Assembly (NCBI RefSeq): GCF_019972295.1 | Contig: NZ_BLJA01000001.1 | Span: 2,236,158-2,300,157, forward strand | Source: Geobacter sp. AOG2 | GTDB taxonomy: Bacteria > Desulfobacterota > Desulfuromonadia > Geobacterales > Pseudopelobacteraceae | Reading direction: 5' to 3' | Length of the DNA: 64,000 bases | Part shown: one piece after another, positions 54,742 to 63,107 of the stretch | How the letters are laid out: each line of letters opens with the position of its first letter | Position numbering within the stretch: the stretch's first letter is position 1 | The notes under the pieces: model-generated | Database searches by the model: none | The model's input: only the letters and a program-made list of their open reading frames with translations | What the model was told of the DNA's origin: nothing | Translations under genes and position numbers: made by a program

Positions 54742-55761
54742 CTACAGCGACCTTCCCGCCGCCTCGGCGAACAACCGCAACCTGTCCATCATCACCTGAA
54801 ATTTGGCCGGTTTCAGCGATTGTGGCCCGTCGCTGGAGGCATGCTCCGGGTCGGGATGGACTTCCACGATCAGGCCATCGGCTCCGCACGCCACCGCGGC
54901 GTAGCACATGGGGGCGACATAGTGATGATTGCCGGTACCGTGGGAGGGATCTACCACCACCGGCAGATGGGTCTTTTCCTTGAGCACCGGCACGGCCGAC
55001 AGGTCAAGGGTATTGCGGGTGGCAGTCTCGAAGGTGCGGATGCCACGCTCGCAGAGGATCACCGACTGGTTACCCTCGCTCATGACATACTCGGCGCTCA
55101 TGAGGAACTCCTGGATCGTCATTGACATCCCGCGTTTCAGCAGGACCGGCCTGCCGAGCTGGCCGACCTTTTTCAGAAGGGCAAAATTCTGGGAATTTCG
55201 GGCACCTATTTGGAGGATGTCCGAGTACTCCGCCACCAGTTCGGCGGTTTCAGGGTTGATCACCTCGGTGACGAACGGCAATCCGGTCAGTGCCCGGGCC
55301 TTGGCCAACAACTTGAGCCCTTCCTCCTCCAACCCCTGGAACGAATAAGGCGACGTGCGCGGCTTGAAGGCTCCACCCCGCAGAATGTGGGCTCCCGCCC
55401 TCTTTACCGCCTCAGCCGTTTCAACGATCTGCTTTTCGTTTTCTACAGAACAGGGACCGGCCATCATAATCACCCGCCCCCCACCGATTGCCACCTCGTC
55501 GTTGATGCGCACGACACTCGACTCCTTTTTGACCTCCTTGGAGGCCAGTTTGTAAGGTTGCAGGATAGGCACAACGTTTTCAACGCCGTGCAGCGATTCG
55601 AGGGATTGCAGCACCGCCTTGCCGCGCTCGTCCCCCACCGCGCCGATGACATCCCTGGTCGAGCCGTGGATCACATGGGGTTTGTAGCCCAATTCCTTGA
55701 TGCGCTTCAACACCTCGTCCTTGTCCTTCTTTACTGCGCCTGCTTTCATTACAATGATCAT
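54742..55761 (-). CDS. aroF: 3-deoxy-7-phosphoheptulonate synthase (DAHP synthase, type I beta)
   Basis: A 339-residue enzyme that joins PEP and erythrose 4-phosphate as the first shikimate-pathway step. The N-terminal ~70 residues are the FL/ACT-like regulatory domain ([20 protein letters not shown]). The barrel has [34 protein letters not shown] and [12 protein letters not shown]. The ATG at 55761 is preferred (AGGAACAGGGG upstream), as an in-frame start 8 codons earlier lies inside the hairpin region. The leader at 55787-55983 codes for a Phe/Tyr-rich peptide and terminator-like hairpins, so attenuation is likely. Confidence 0.95.
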   Translation of the reverse strand: MIIVMKAGAVKKDKDEVLKRIKELGYKPHVIHGSTRDVIGAVGDERGKAVLQSLESLHGVENVVPILQPYKLASKEVKKESSVVRINDEVAIGGGRVIMMAGPCSVENEKQIVETAEAVKRAGAHILRGGAFKPRTSPYSFQGLEEEGLKLLAKARALTGLPFVTEVINPETAELVAEYSDILQIGARNSQNFALLKKVGQLGRPVLLKRGMSMTIQEFLMSAEYVMSEGNQSVILCERGIRTFETATRNTLDLSAVPVLKEKTHLPVVVDPSHGTGNHHYVAPMCYAAVACGADGLIVEVHPDPEHASSDGPQSLKPAKFQVMMDRLRLFAEAAGRSL

Positions 55762-55786
55762 CCCCTGTTCCTTTCCCACAAGCAAA

Positions 55787-55812
55787 AGGGCCGAAGGTTT
55801 CCCCCCGGCCCT
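55787..55812 (-). terminator. Second leader hairpin just before aroF
   Basis: AGGGCCG (55787-55793) pairs with CGGCCCT (55806-55812). On the minus strand TTTGC follows. It lies 26 bases before the aroF ATG, downstream of the main attenuator hairpin. Its role is not clear. Confidence 0.5.
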
Positions 55813-55830
55813 GTCCGCATCTCATGCGTA

Positions 55831-55866
55831 AATAAAAAGCCGGGGGACTGTCTGTCCACCCGGCTT
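55831..55866 (-). terminator. Attenuator terminator of aroF
   Basis: On the minus strand AAGCCGGG (55859-55866) pairs with CCCGGCTT (55837-55844), and a T run (TTTTTATTT) follows. It lies 30 bases past the leader peptide stop and about 70 before aroF. A competing stem, GGTGTAA at the leader stop codon with TTACACACC, lies just upstream. Confidence 0.75.
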
Positions 55867-55896
55867 GTGGTGTGTAATGGTTTCGCTTCCTTGCGC

Positions 55897-55983
55897 TTAC
55901 ACCTTTGCCTGGGCAGACGGCCTGAAATAAAAGCCGTACCAAAAGAAAAAGTAAAAAGCGCTAAAGAAACGATTCAAATTCAT
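55897..55983 (-). CDS. Phe/Tyr-rich leader peptide of aroF
   Basis: A 28-codon frame with eight Phe, three Tyr and one Trp, clustered in FFSAFYFFFWYGFYF (residues 6-20). It ends in TAA 30 bases before the terminator hairpin of aroF. This is the layout of an amino acid attenuator such as pheL: ribosome stalling at Phe/Tyr codons would affect which hairpin forms. The ATG at 55983 has no clear ribosome site; an in-frame ATG three codons earlier is possible. Confidence 0.8.
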   Translation of the reverse strand: MNLNRFFSAFYFFFWYGFYFRPSAQAKV

Positions 55984-56016
55984 GATCGGCATCAAATCAT
56001 AGCCGCACAGGGTTTG

Positions 56017-56040
56017 TCAAGGCAAATTTTTTTGCCTTGA
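56017..56040. promoter_or_regulatory. 24-bp perfect palindrome overlapping a TTGACA upstream of the aroF leader
   Basis: TCAAGGCAAA (56017-56026), TTTT, TTTGCCTTGA (56031-56040). On the minus strand TTGACA overlaps the inner edge of the palindrome (56014-56019), so it may be an operator on the aroF promoter. No well-spaced -10 element is evident. Confidence 0.45.
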
Positions 56041-56268
56041 CCGGCACCCCTGACTCCTGTGGGGAAGTCCACACATTTTGCTGCAACTGCCCCAAAAAGA
56101 TCTTCTGTCTTGCCGTGGGAGCTCCATTACCTCACGCTCCGTAGACTATACATGCCCTCCTTCTCGCTCGATTGGGCATCCGTGGCCATCGGTTGCGATC
56201 ACGGGGGCAATCTCTTGGCTGTTTTTCCCCGTATACCATGGCCACGTAAGCACAACTCAGACGGCGGT
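56041..56268. other. Intergenic region with no recognised feature
   Basis: No convincing frame. It lies between the aroF leader and the Cys-rich small-protein gene. An overlapping plus-strand frame to 56616 lacks family resemblance and a ribosome site. Confidence 0.4.
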
Positions 56269-56508
56269 TCAGCCCACACATTGGAACGGCACCTCCAAGG
56301 GGGAACTCGGATCGGTACCCGTTATTTCGATGGTGACCTGAAGTGGGGAACTTCTTTTGCCGGCAGGGCAAAGGAGGGAAATGGTATGAAAGCCGGCATT
56401 GCACAGCTTGGTCAAAGGCCTGCCGGAATCGTCTTTGTTGGGCCCAAGATCAGCGCCATCAAGGATTACGTTACCGTTCAGCGGGCAGGGGCAGCGGAAA
56501 AACTCCAT
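56269..56508 (-). CDS. Small Cys-containing protein of unknown function
   Basis: A 79-residue frame with protein-like composition and codon use. TGGAGG lies 5 bases before the ATG, which is strong support. It has five cysteines (CPCP near residue 6; LC, LLC and QC later) and ends SPLEVPFQCVG. No signal peptide and no known family. A stop codon lies just upstream of the start. Confidence 0.6.
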   Translation of the reverse strand: MEFFRCPCPLNGNVILDGADLGPNKDDSGRPLTKLCNAGFHTISLLCPAGKRSSPLQVTIEITGTDPSSPLEVPFQCVG

Positions 56509-57069
56509 GAAAAGCCTCCAAAATGTGCTGGATTACACCGGGCGGTGCTGAAACAATCCTCACACCCGCCTCCCGGCGCAGACCACCGGTCATACAATCA
56601 ACTTCCATGCCCATAGCCCAGCATGCCGTTCAAAGCATTCTCGATAGTTTCGGGAGGCCATCTGTGGAGCAACAGTGGACTACCTGACCGCATTCCGTGC
56701 ATCGGCGGCCAACAATGGTAAATATCAGGGAATTGCAACGGGCTGGACAATTCAGGCTGCTTTGCGTTGGCTGGATCGAAATCACAACGGCCGGCAGGGG
56801 GGTGACAATAAAAATTGCTCGACATTGGGCTTACCCAAAATTCCAGTTGGACATATATTGTGAACGGCGAATTTTGTGATAACCAAGGAGAGACATGAAA
56901 ATGTTAATTTTTTTAACACAAGAACAAAATTACGTTACAACTAATTGAATTTAAATTATAAAAATACAAACCTGAAAAGTGTTAATTTTTTTAACACTAT
57001 AACAACAAATTGATTAATTTCATAGTGTTATACCACTTAAGCAGAGTGTTAATAAAATTAACACCTGCT
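56509..57069. other. Gene-free region, partly AT-rich
   Basis: No convincing gene. 56509-56880 has average base composition and only poor frames. 56895-57065 is AT-rich and holds the three palindromes of cluster B. A good ribosome site (AAGGAG) and ATG at 56895 open a frame of only 17 codons, which runs into the first palindrome. This looks like the start of a lost gene, or a chance match. Confidence 0.5.
56901..57064. promoter_or_regulatory. Cluster of three 19-bp palindromic sites (cluster B)
   Basis: ATGTTAATTTTTTTAACAC (56901-56919), GTGTTAATTTTTTTAACAC (56979-56997) and GTGTTAATAAAATTAACAC (57046-57064). The second and third are perfect in both 7-base arms. Centres are 78 and 67 bases apart. 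They match the three sites of cluster A at 737-877. The last ends 5 bases before the end of the maturase gene (57070). No gene starts nearby, so a simple promoter operator role is not obvious. Confidence 0.65.
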
Positions 57070-58365
57070 TTATGCCGCCGACTTTCCCATGGCCAAATCC
57101 TGACGAACGAGTTGCTCCAAGGCTTCGTCCAGGTAAGCGCGGCGACAGTCAACCCCTTCCATAGCCCCGGTTTTCAACAAACGGAAAAAGCGGCAACCGC
57201 CGAAACAGAGCGGCAAGTAGGCGCATTCAAGGCATTCGTCGTTTTTCCAGAGATCCAGATTATGGGACGCGGCGTAATCCCCCACCCCGTCGGCTAGGGA
57301 GCCGACCCGCAACTCTTCACGCCCCATGAAAGCGGGGCATTTGTACAGCGAACCGTCGTAACCCACCACCAGGTCGTGCTCGAACTCGATCATGCAGGCG
57401 GCCGACCGGAGTTTTGGGACCGGAAAGCCCCGCGTGATGGCCTCTTGTCGCAGGAACAGACTGGCCTCGATCACCCATGGTTCATCGGTTGAGGCGCAGG
57501 CGGAATTCAGGTCGCTCGACACGCTGCCGTCAGCTTTGGGCATGACCGGCGCAAACCCTATTGCTTTCAGTGCCGCCGGGGAGATCCCCTCGGCTACCAG
57601 ATAATCCAGCATCTCCGGGAAACGTCGAAAATTATCTCTGGTATAGTTCCCCCCCAAGTCCACCGGCACCAAGTCATGGACCGCCTTGACATTGGCAACG
57701 ATGGTGTCGAAGCTCCCCTTGCCGGAGACAAAGGGGCGCTGTTGGTCATGGATGTCCTTGGGGCCGTCCAGAGTCGCTCTGACGGCGGCCAGTCCTAATG
57801 GTAGAAGGTCCTGAACAACCTGTCGGGTCAAAAGAGTGGCATTTGTGATGATGTTGAACGTAAAGGTGACCCCCAACTCCCGGGCCGCCTCGACAAGATG
57901 GCCGGCGATACGCTTCAAAAGCGGCAAAGCCATCAGAGCCTCGCCCCCGTAAAAATCCACGGTAACATTCCGACCTATGGCCATCTGTTCTTTGAGGCGT
58001 AGTATCAGCAATTCGGCAGTGTGGTCGTCCATCACGAACCGTCCCCGGAAGGGGTCTTCGAAGCAATAACCGCAAGCCAGGTTGCATTCCAGGGTCAGGG
58101 TGACCAAGGCAGCAAAGCGACGGCTTGTGCTGCCGATGGTCTCGAATGTTGCCCGTACCTCCTCCCGCTCCAGAGCCCGGTCCGGCACCAACACCCCCAG
58201 GCGCACCAGAGTGTCGCGCTCCTTCTCCGTCAATCCGTTCGTACGGGCTCTCTCCAAGAGCCCCTCGGACAGCTCCAGCACTGCACAGCGCCGGGTAGCC
58301 ACGGCCAGGACCCGGCCCTGCTTGTCGAGACAGGGATAGATCTTCAGGTAGCTCGTCAATTCCAT
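57070..58365 (-). CDS. Radical-SAM/SPASM peptide maturase, geopeptide type
   Basis: A 431-residue enzyme. The SAM cluster cysteines are C94, C98 and C101 in CNLACGYCFEDPF. The C-terminal SPASM region has at least seven cysteines (CMIEFEHD, KCPAF, CLECAYLPLCFGGC, DCRR) for auxiliary iron-sulfur clusters. The first ~80 residues (MELTSYLKIYPCLDKQGRV) probably recognise the peptide. Such enzymes modify short ribosomal peptides, here most likely the 33-residue peptide encoded 58 bases upstream. I recognise it as like the geopeptide maturases of Geobacter from memory only. A ribosome site GGAGG lies 11 bases before the ATG. Confidence 0.85.
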   Translation of the reverse strand: MELTSYLKIYPCLDKQGRVLAVATRRCAVLELSEGLLERARTNGLTEKERDTLVRLGVLVPDRALEREEVRATFETIGSTSRRFAALVTLTLECNLACGYCFEDPFRGRFVMDDHTAELLILRLKEQMAIGRNVTVDFYGGEALMALPLLKRIAGHLVEAARELGVTFTFNIITNATLLTRQVVQDLLPLGLAAVRATLDGPKDIHDQQRPFVSGKGSFDTIVANVKAVHDLVPVDLGGNYTRDNFRRFPEMLDYLVAEGISPAALKAIGFAPVMPKADGSVSSDLNSACASTDEPWVIEASLFLRQEAITRGFPVPKLRSAACMIEFEHDLVVGYDGSLYKCPAFMGREELRVGSLADGVGDYAASHNLDLWKNDECLECAYLPLCFGGCRFFRLLKTGAMEGVDCRRAYLDEALEQLVRQDLAMGKSAA

Positions 58366-58392
58366 CAGTCGGTTCCCTCCGCGAAAACCTGC

Positions 58393-58412
58393 GGGGAGGG
58401 TCGCCCCTCCCC
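58393..58412 (-). promoter_or_regulatory. Hairpin between the peptide and maturase genes
   Basis: GGGGAGGG (58393-58400), a 4-base loop, and CCCTCCCC (58405-58412) form a perfect 8-bp GC stem. It has no T run on the minus strand. It may act as a leaky terminator or RNA stabiliser giving more peptide than enzyme, which is the usual need in such systems. Confidence 0.6.
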
Positions 58413-58423
58413 CAAGGAAACAT

Positions 58424-58525
58424 CTAGTTCAGCTTTGCCATGCTACCAGTTGCACAACAAGCGTTTACGACACCTGCAACGTGTCCTTCCTCCAACACCA
58501 CCAACTCCTCATTGACTTCACGCAT
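58424..58525 (-). CDS. Small precursor peptide (geopeptide-type RiPP)
   Basis: A 33-residue peptide. It begins MREVNEELVVLEEG, a charged leader-like part, and ends in VVNACCATGSMAKLN with two adjacent cysteines, which are the likely modification site. An excellent ribosome site (GAGGTGAGG) lies 4-8 bases before the ATG. The maturase gene is 58 bases downstream on the same strand. It is far too short for standard gene finders. The thioether or other bond is not known. Confidence 0.8.
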   Translation of the reverse strand: MREVNEELVVLEEGHVAGVVNACCATGSMAKLN

Positions 58526-58674
58526 TTGCCTCACCTCTCTTTCATTTTAGTGTGTTGCAACATCGCACGGCTGGCTTTTTGCACATAATTGAATCCTACC
58601 AAACCTTCAGAGAAACAGTCGCCGACATTGCCAGAAGCCGTTTTCCCTTCCCATGGCAATGCAAGGAGCAATCC
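58526..58674. other. Divergent intergenic region between the peptide and TonB receptor genes
   Basis: About 150 bases hold both divergent promoters. On the plus strand CACGGCTGGCTTTTTGCACA (58566-58585) has GG and GC 10 bases apart and a good TTTGCA -12 box, so it may be a sigma-54 promoter for the receptor operon, although the -24 box is poor. No clear sigma-70 promoter is seen for the peptide gene. Confidence 0.35.
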
Positions 58675-60606
58675 ATGAACAACTGTCAGGATACCAATAG
58701 GGTTCCCTACCTGCTGGACATTCGGTCGTTATTTCTGCTACTATCCCGCGCACGGAATCCTATCATGCCGCTCATCAAACCTCAACATACCATCAGCACC
58801 TTTTTAGTGGCCCTTTGCCTGGCTCTCGGCATCCTCGCCTGTCCGGCATGGGGGGAAGAGGCCGACGAGACTCTGGGGCTCTTCAGCGCCTGGCAGGAGG
58901 AGGCATCCACCGCCTCCCGCGCCCCCAAGCCGCTCTCCCAGACCGCCGAAAACGTCACCGTGGTCACGGCCCCGGAGATCGAGGCCATAAACGCCCACAC
59001 CCTGGCCGACGTGCTGGACACCATCCCCGGCATCCAGATCCAGCACAACGGTGGTCCGGGAATCACGGCCTACACATTCATCCAAAGCACCGACTTCATC
59101 CATACCCAGGTGTATGTGGACGGGGTTTCAATCACCAACGTTTCCAGCGGTTTTTCCGATGTATCACTGATCCCGGCCAACATCATCGAGCGGGTCGAGA
59201 TCGTCAAGGGGGCCGCCTCCTCGGCCTGGGGCCAGGCCTTGGGTGGAGTGATCAACGTCATCACCAAATCTCCCGAACGGGGCCGGACCATCAGCGGCAC
59301 GGCTACCGCCTCCATCGGCGAGCGGACCACGACCGATGACAGTCTGGAACTGAGCGGCGCCAGGGGCAGGCTCGGGTACTACCTGTCCGGCAGCCTTCTG
59401 GACTCCAAAGGCGTGCTCCCCAATACCCGGATCGATTCCAACCGCGCCTATGCCAAGTTGGCCTACGACCTCCCCAATCACGGACAACTCTGGGGCACCT
59501 ATTTCTACACCCATGCCGACATGGGGGATCTGCACGCCCCCGCCCCCGCCTATGACCTGGATGAAAAACCGGACAAACTTTTCATGCTGGGCTCGCTCGG
59601 AGTGCGCTACCCCCTGGGGGACCGGCTGGAGTTGGAGGTGAGCGGCCACCACTCCTTTAACAGAACCAACAACTCCTACTTTAACATCAGCGATGGCGCC
59701 ATCTGGTCCTGGCAAACAAGCTTGCCGACGTCAATCGTAAAGGAGCAGGTAAGCGGCGCCAGCGCCAAGCTGGTCTGGCGAGGGGAAAACAACCTGCTGG
59801 TGGCCGGTAGCGATTACAACCATCTTGAACTGTTCAACAACTCATCCGACGGCAGCACCGTTAGCCCTTTTACCAGACGGGTTGACCGCTGGGGCATCTA
59901 CCTGAACGATACCGTCACTGTTGGCCCCGTAAGCGTGACTCCCGGCGTCCGTTTTGATCACACCCAGACCGCCGGCGACCAATTCAGTCCCTCCATCGGT
60001 GCCACCTGGCAGCTGACAGGCGCTACGCTGTTGCGCGCCTACACGGCCCGCGGCTACGGACTCCCCGTGCTGGGACTGACCGATTCCCCGTCGGTGAAGA
60101 TCTGGACCACCCAGGTCGGGGCCGAGAGTAGCGCAATACCGTACATCTGGGCAAAAGGGACCCTGTTCCGTAACCAAACTTGGGGTAATACCGTTGAACA
60201 GCACATGGCTCTGGGAACGGAGTTGGAAATACGTACCATCCCGGTTTGGAACACCTCGCTGGGAACCGGCTACACCTTTACCGACACCACCCGCACCAGT
60301 GACGGCAATGAAGTCAACAATTACGCCCGCCACACCGTGCAGGTGGCTCTGCGCTACAACGATAAAACCTACCGGGGCGTGCTGACCGGTCGCCATATAT
60401 TCTGGAACTCCGATCCGTCGGAAAACGGCCACTACGGCGGCCTGCTTTGGGACCTGCACCTGGGTGCGACGCTGCTCAAGCGGGAAAACAGCTCGCTTGA
60501 GGTTTTCTTCTCCGCCCATAACCTGTTCAACGGCGCTCAGTACTATTTCGATCAGATACCAAACCCGGGCCGCTGGTTCGAGGGTGGCATGAGGGTGCGC
60601 TTTTGA
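58675..60606 (+). CDS. TonB-dependent outer-membrane receptor
   Basis: A 643-residue receptor. The plug domain has NVTVVTAPEIEAINAHTLADVLDTIPGIQI, VDGVSITN and IERVEIVKGAASSAWGQALGGVINVITK; the barrel follows and ends in F (GGMRVRF). The signal peptide is near TFLVALCLALGILACPAWG. The ATG at 58675 is chosen for AAGGAG 6 bases upstream; starting at 58765 would put the signal peptide at the N-terminus and is also reasonable. It is the first gene of a receptor-binding protein-kinase set. The substrate (siderophore, vitamin B12 or other) cannot be told. Confidence 0.9.
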   Translation: MNNCQDTNRVPYLLDIRSLFLLLSRARNPIMPLIKPQHTISTFLVALCLALGILACPAWGEEADETLGLFSAWQEEASTASRAPKPLSQTAENVTVVTAPEIEAINAHTLADVLDTIPGIQIQHNGGPGITAYTFIQSTDFIHTQVYVDGVSITNVSSGFSDVSLIPANIIERVEIVKGAASSAWGQALGGVINVITKSPERGRTISGTATASIGERTTTDDSLELSGARGRLGYYLSGSLLDSKGVLPNTRIDSNRAYAKLAYDLPNHGQLWGTYFYTHADMGDLHAPAPAYDLDEKPDKLFMLGSLGVRYPLGDRLELEVSGHHSFNRTNNSYFNISDGAIWSWQTSLPTSIVKEQVSGASAKLVWRGENNLLVAGSDYNHLELFNNSSDGSTVSPFTRRVDRWGIYLNDTVTVGPVSVTPGVRFDHTQTAGDQFSPSIGATWQLTGATLLRAYTARGYGLPVLGLTDSPSVKIWTTQVGAESSAIPYIWAKGTLFRNQTWGNTVEQHMALGTELEIRTIPVWNTSLGTGYTFTDTTRTSDGNEVNNYARHTVQVALRYNDKTYRGVLTGRHIFWNSDPSENGHYGGLLWDLHLGATLLKRENSSLEVFFSAHNLFNGAQYYFDQIPNPGRWFEGGMRVRF

Positions 60607-61481
60607 GGATTCTGGCCGCCTTCATATTCTCCTGCGCTCTGCTGTTCCCCCTTGTGGCCGATGCCTACGACGTACTGGTGCTGCAAAGCCGCCGAGATCC
60701 AGCCTTCGACGAGGCCCTCTCCGGATTCCGAACCGGTCGCAATCTTTCGGAACGGCTAATAGTACTTGCCGATTATGTCGACGTGGACATCACCCGGATC
60801 GTTCGAGAAGACCAGCCTGCCCTGGTTCTGGCGCTGGGCGATAAAGCCCTGGAAGCGACCCGCAAACTGCGGCAAACTCCGGTTGTCGCCCTGATCTCTC
60901 TCGGCATCCACAATCGACACACATCTCACTCCAACCTGACCGGCATCGACATGTTTGCAGCGCCGGAACGTTACCTAACCCTGTTCCAGGGGATGAGAAA
61001 ACATCGCATCGGATTGATCTTCCATCCCGCCAAAAGCGGCTGGTACGTGCAGCAGGCACGTCAGATTGCACAACGGATGGGGATAGAATTGGTGCTACGC
61101 GAGGTTTCGGTCCCGCGGGACACCTTGTTCCACCTCTCGTCCCTTGCCGGCAAGGTCGATGCGCTGTGGATGCTTCCCGACTCCACCGCAGTCACGCGCG
61201 AAACGGTTGAGGCCTATTTCCGGTTTTCCCAGGAGCATAACGTGCCGGTGGTGTCCTTTGCCAGTGCCTATCTGGGCCTGGGGGCGGCGGCGGTTCTGGA
61301 GATCGACCGCACCGAACTGGGCAGGCAGGCGGGCGACATGAGCTCGGCTATTCTCAAAGGCGCTGAAGCATCGGACATCCCCCTTGCCTACCCGCACAGG
61401 GTTCTGCTCAAGACCAACCCGAGCGTGCTCAAACATCTGGGAATAACAGCAGAACAAGCTATCATGAATCCACGGGAATGA
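60603..61481 (+). CDS. ABC-type substrate-binding protein (ABC_sub_bind family)
   Basis: A 292-residue periplasmic protein with a signal peptide (AAFIFSCALLFPLVADA). It has the ABC_sub_bind pattern: VLVLQSRRDPAFDEALSGFR, LVLALGDKALEATRKL, TPVVALISLGI, KVDALWMLPDSTAVTRETVE and the C-terminal SYPHRV-like LAYPHRVLLKTNPSVLKHLGI. No permease or ATPase lies next to it. The TTG start overlaps the receptor stop codon. It may present a ligand to the histidine kinase encoded next. Confidence 0.85.
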   Translation: MRILAAFIFSCALLFPLVADAYDVLVLQSRRDPAFDEALSGFRTGRNLSERLIVLADYVDVDITRIVREDQPALVLALGDKALEATRKLRQTPVVALISLGIHNRHTSHSNLTGIDMFAAPERYLTLFQGMRKHRIGLIFHPAKSGWYVQQARQIAQRMGIELVLREVSVPRDTLFHLSSLAGKVDALWMLPDSTAVTRETVEAYFRFSQEHNVPVVSFASAYLGLGAAAVLEIDRTELGRQAGDMSSAILKGAEASDIPLAYPHRVLLKTNPSVLKHLGITAEQAIMNPRE

Positions 61482-63088
61482 TCGTGTCGCCCGCCGCCAG
61501 ATTCAAAAATTTCCGCGCCAGCTTCCAATTCAAGCTTTTTGCTATCTTTACCCTGTTGACCGCCCTCATGTCCGTCCTGTTCGGTTCCGCGTATATTTTT
61601 ACCGAAATTCGCGAACAACGCATCTACGCAGGCAACCGGTGTCAACTGATGGCAACGCATCTGGCCGATGCGATCCGCTTGCCCTTGTTCGCCGAAAACA
61701 GTGACATGCTCCTACAGATCATTCAGGAAACCTCCCATACCTCCGACTTTCACGGCGTGACAATTCGTACCAATGACGGCAGGGTTCTAGCTGAGATACG
61801 CAAGCCCGTTTCCCGCAGCGACTCGGAATTGCTGAGCAAAACCGTGGAGGTGCGCAGTACCCCTCTGGGTTCATCCCCCGAGTCGGCGATCACCGGCAGT
61901 AATGAGCCGGTGGGGGCCTTGATCGGTACCGTGCGCCTCGACCTGGATACGACCGAACTGAGGGCGCGGACCCGACGTCTGATCATGGTGGCATCCGCCA
62001 CAGCTTTCCTCTTCTGGATCACGGTCTCATCCCTCTGCTATCTTGCACTCCGTCAGGTAACCCGTTCCTTCAATGCCCTCATGCGCGGTCTGGAGTCCAT
62101 GCAGGCAGGAAACTACGCCATCAGGATCGCCCCCGTCAGCAACGACGAACCGGGTCGGGCAGCCGTCGCCATCACGCTACTGGCAGCCTCTCTCCGGCAT
62201 CGGGAAGAGGAAAACCATCGGTTGCAACAACAGTTGGTCGACGCCATGCGTCTTGAAGTCCAGAAGGAAAAGAAGCAGATCATGGCAAAGCTGATTCAGA
62301 CCAACCGCATGACCTCCTTGGGACTCCTTGCCTCCAGCATGGCCCATGAAATCAACACGCCCAACGGCGCCATCAAACTTGCAGGACAGCAGGTTGCCAA
62401 AACATGGAAAAGCGCGATCCCCATACTTGAACGGGTTGCGGAGGAGGAAGGGGATTTCGTCCTTGGCGGAGCGGTATTCAGTCTGGTGCGGGATGAGGTG
62501 ACCAAGGCCACGGAGGTCATTGCCCGATGTTCGGAACGGATTGAAAAAGTTGTCCAGGATATGAGGGACTACAACATCGGCGGACGGGGCGATGCCAGAG
62601 ACCGTGTGAACCTCAACCAGGTGGTAATTGACGCACTTACCATTATCCGTGCCCATGGGCGCCACGGCACTATTGCGATTCAGAATGATCCGTATCCCGA
62701 TCTGCCTGCGGTAACCGGCAACCGTTATCAGCTTGAACAGGTGGTTATCAACCTGATTCTGAACAGCATACAGGCCATGCCGGAATTGGGCAGCGGGATC
62801 ATAACGATTGCATCAGGCTATAACAGTGCAGCTGAAGAGGTTTTCCTTACCGTAAAGGATAATGGAAAGGGGATTCAACCGGAGATCATGAGCCGCCTCA
62901 TGGAGCCGTTTTTCTCTACCCGCATGGAAAGCGGCGGCAGCGGCCTTGGTCTGTACATATCAAACTTTATCGTGACCGAACATCACGGCCGACTGATATT
63001 TGAATCGAAGCCCGGCGAAGGTACTACCGTCAGTATAACTATTCCCATTGAACAGGGCACCTGCGACACGCCCGCACACCAGAGCTAG
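61478..63088 (+). CDS. Membrane histidine kinase with HAMP domain
   Basis: A 536-residue sensor kinase. Helices near residues 15-40 and 165-190 flank a periplasmic sensor. Then comes HAMP, a coiled linker (EEENHRLQQQLVDAM), the H-box MAHEINTPNGAIKLAGQQ (histidine with EINTP), the N-box NLILNSIQAMPELG and G boxes DNGKGIQPEI and GGSGLGLYISNF. ATGA overlap with the binding-protein gene. It probably signals to the regulator at 63108, which converges with it 19 bases away. Confidence 0.9.
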   Translation: MIVSPAARFKNFRASFQFKLFAIFTLLTALMSVLFGSAYIFTEIREQRIYAGNRCQLMATHLADAIRLPLFAENSDMLLQIIQETSHTSDFHGVTIRTNDGRVLAEIRKPVSRSDSELLSKTVEVRSTPLGSSPESAITGSNEPVGALIGTVRLDLDTTELRARTRRLIMVASATAFLFWITVSSLCYLALRQVTRSFNALMRGLESMQAGNYAIRIAPVSNDEPGRAAVAITLLAASLRHREEENHRLQQQLVDAMRLEVQKEKKQIMAKLIQTNRMTSLGLLASSMAHEINTPNGAIKLAGQQVAKTWKSAIPILERVAEEEGDFVLGGAVFSLVRDEVTKATEVIARCSERIEKVVQDMRDYNIGGRGDARDRVNLNQVVIDALTIIRAHGRHGTIAIQNDPYPDLPAVTGNRYQLEQVVINLILNSIQAMPELGSGIITIASGYNSAAEEVFLTVKDNGKGIQPEIMSRLMEPFFSTRMESGGSGLGLYISNFIVTEHHGRLIFESKPGEGTTVSITIPIEQGTCDTPAHQS

Positions 63089-63107
63089 ACCCGCCAGCAC
63101 CTTCAAA

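Noticed and set aside
56059-56616. 185-codon open frame on the plus strand
   Set aside because: No ribosome site, no family resemblance, poor composition. The minus-strand 79-residue frame in the same place has a strong ribosome site and protein-like codons.
56895-56948. 17-codon ORF with a good ribosome site before cluster B
   Set aside because: The frame consists mainly of the palindrome and AT-rich sequence. No protein-like feature, so probably a gene start lost by rearrangement or a chance match.
58592-58674. Cobalamin riboswitch upstream of the TonB receptor
   Set aside because: GCCAGAAGCCG resembles part of a B12-box neighbourhood, but the conserved core and GCCACTG are missing and the leader is too short.
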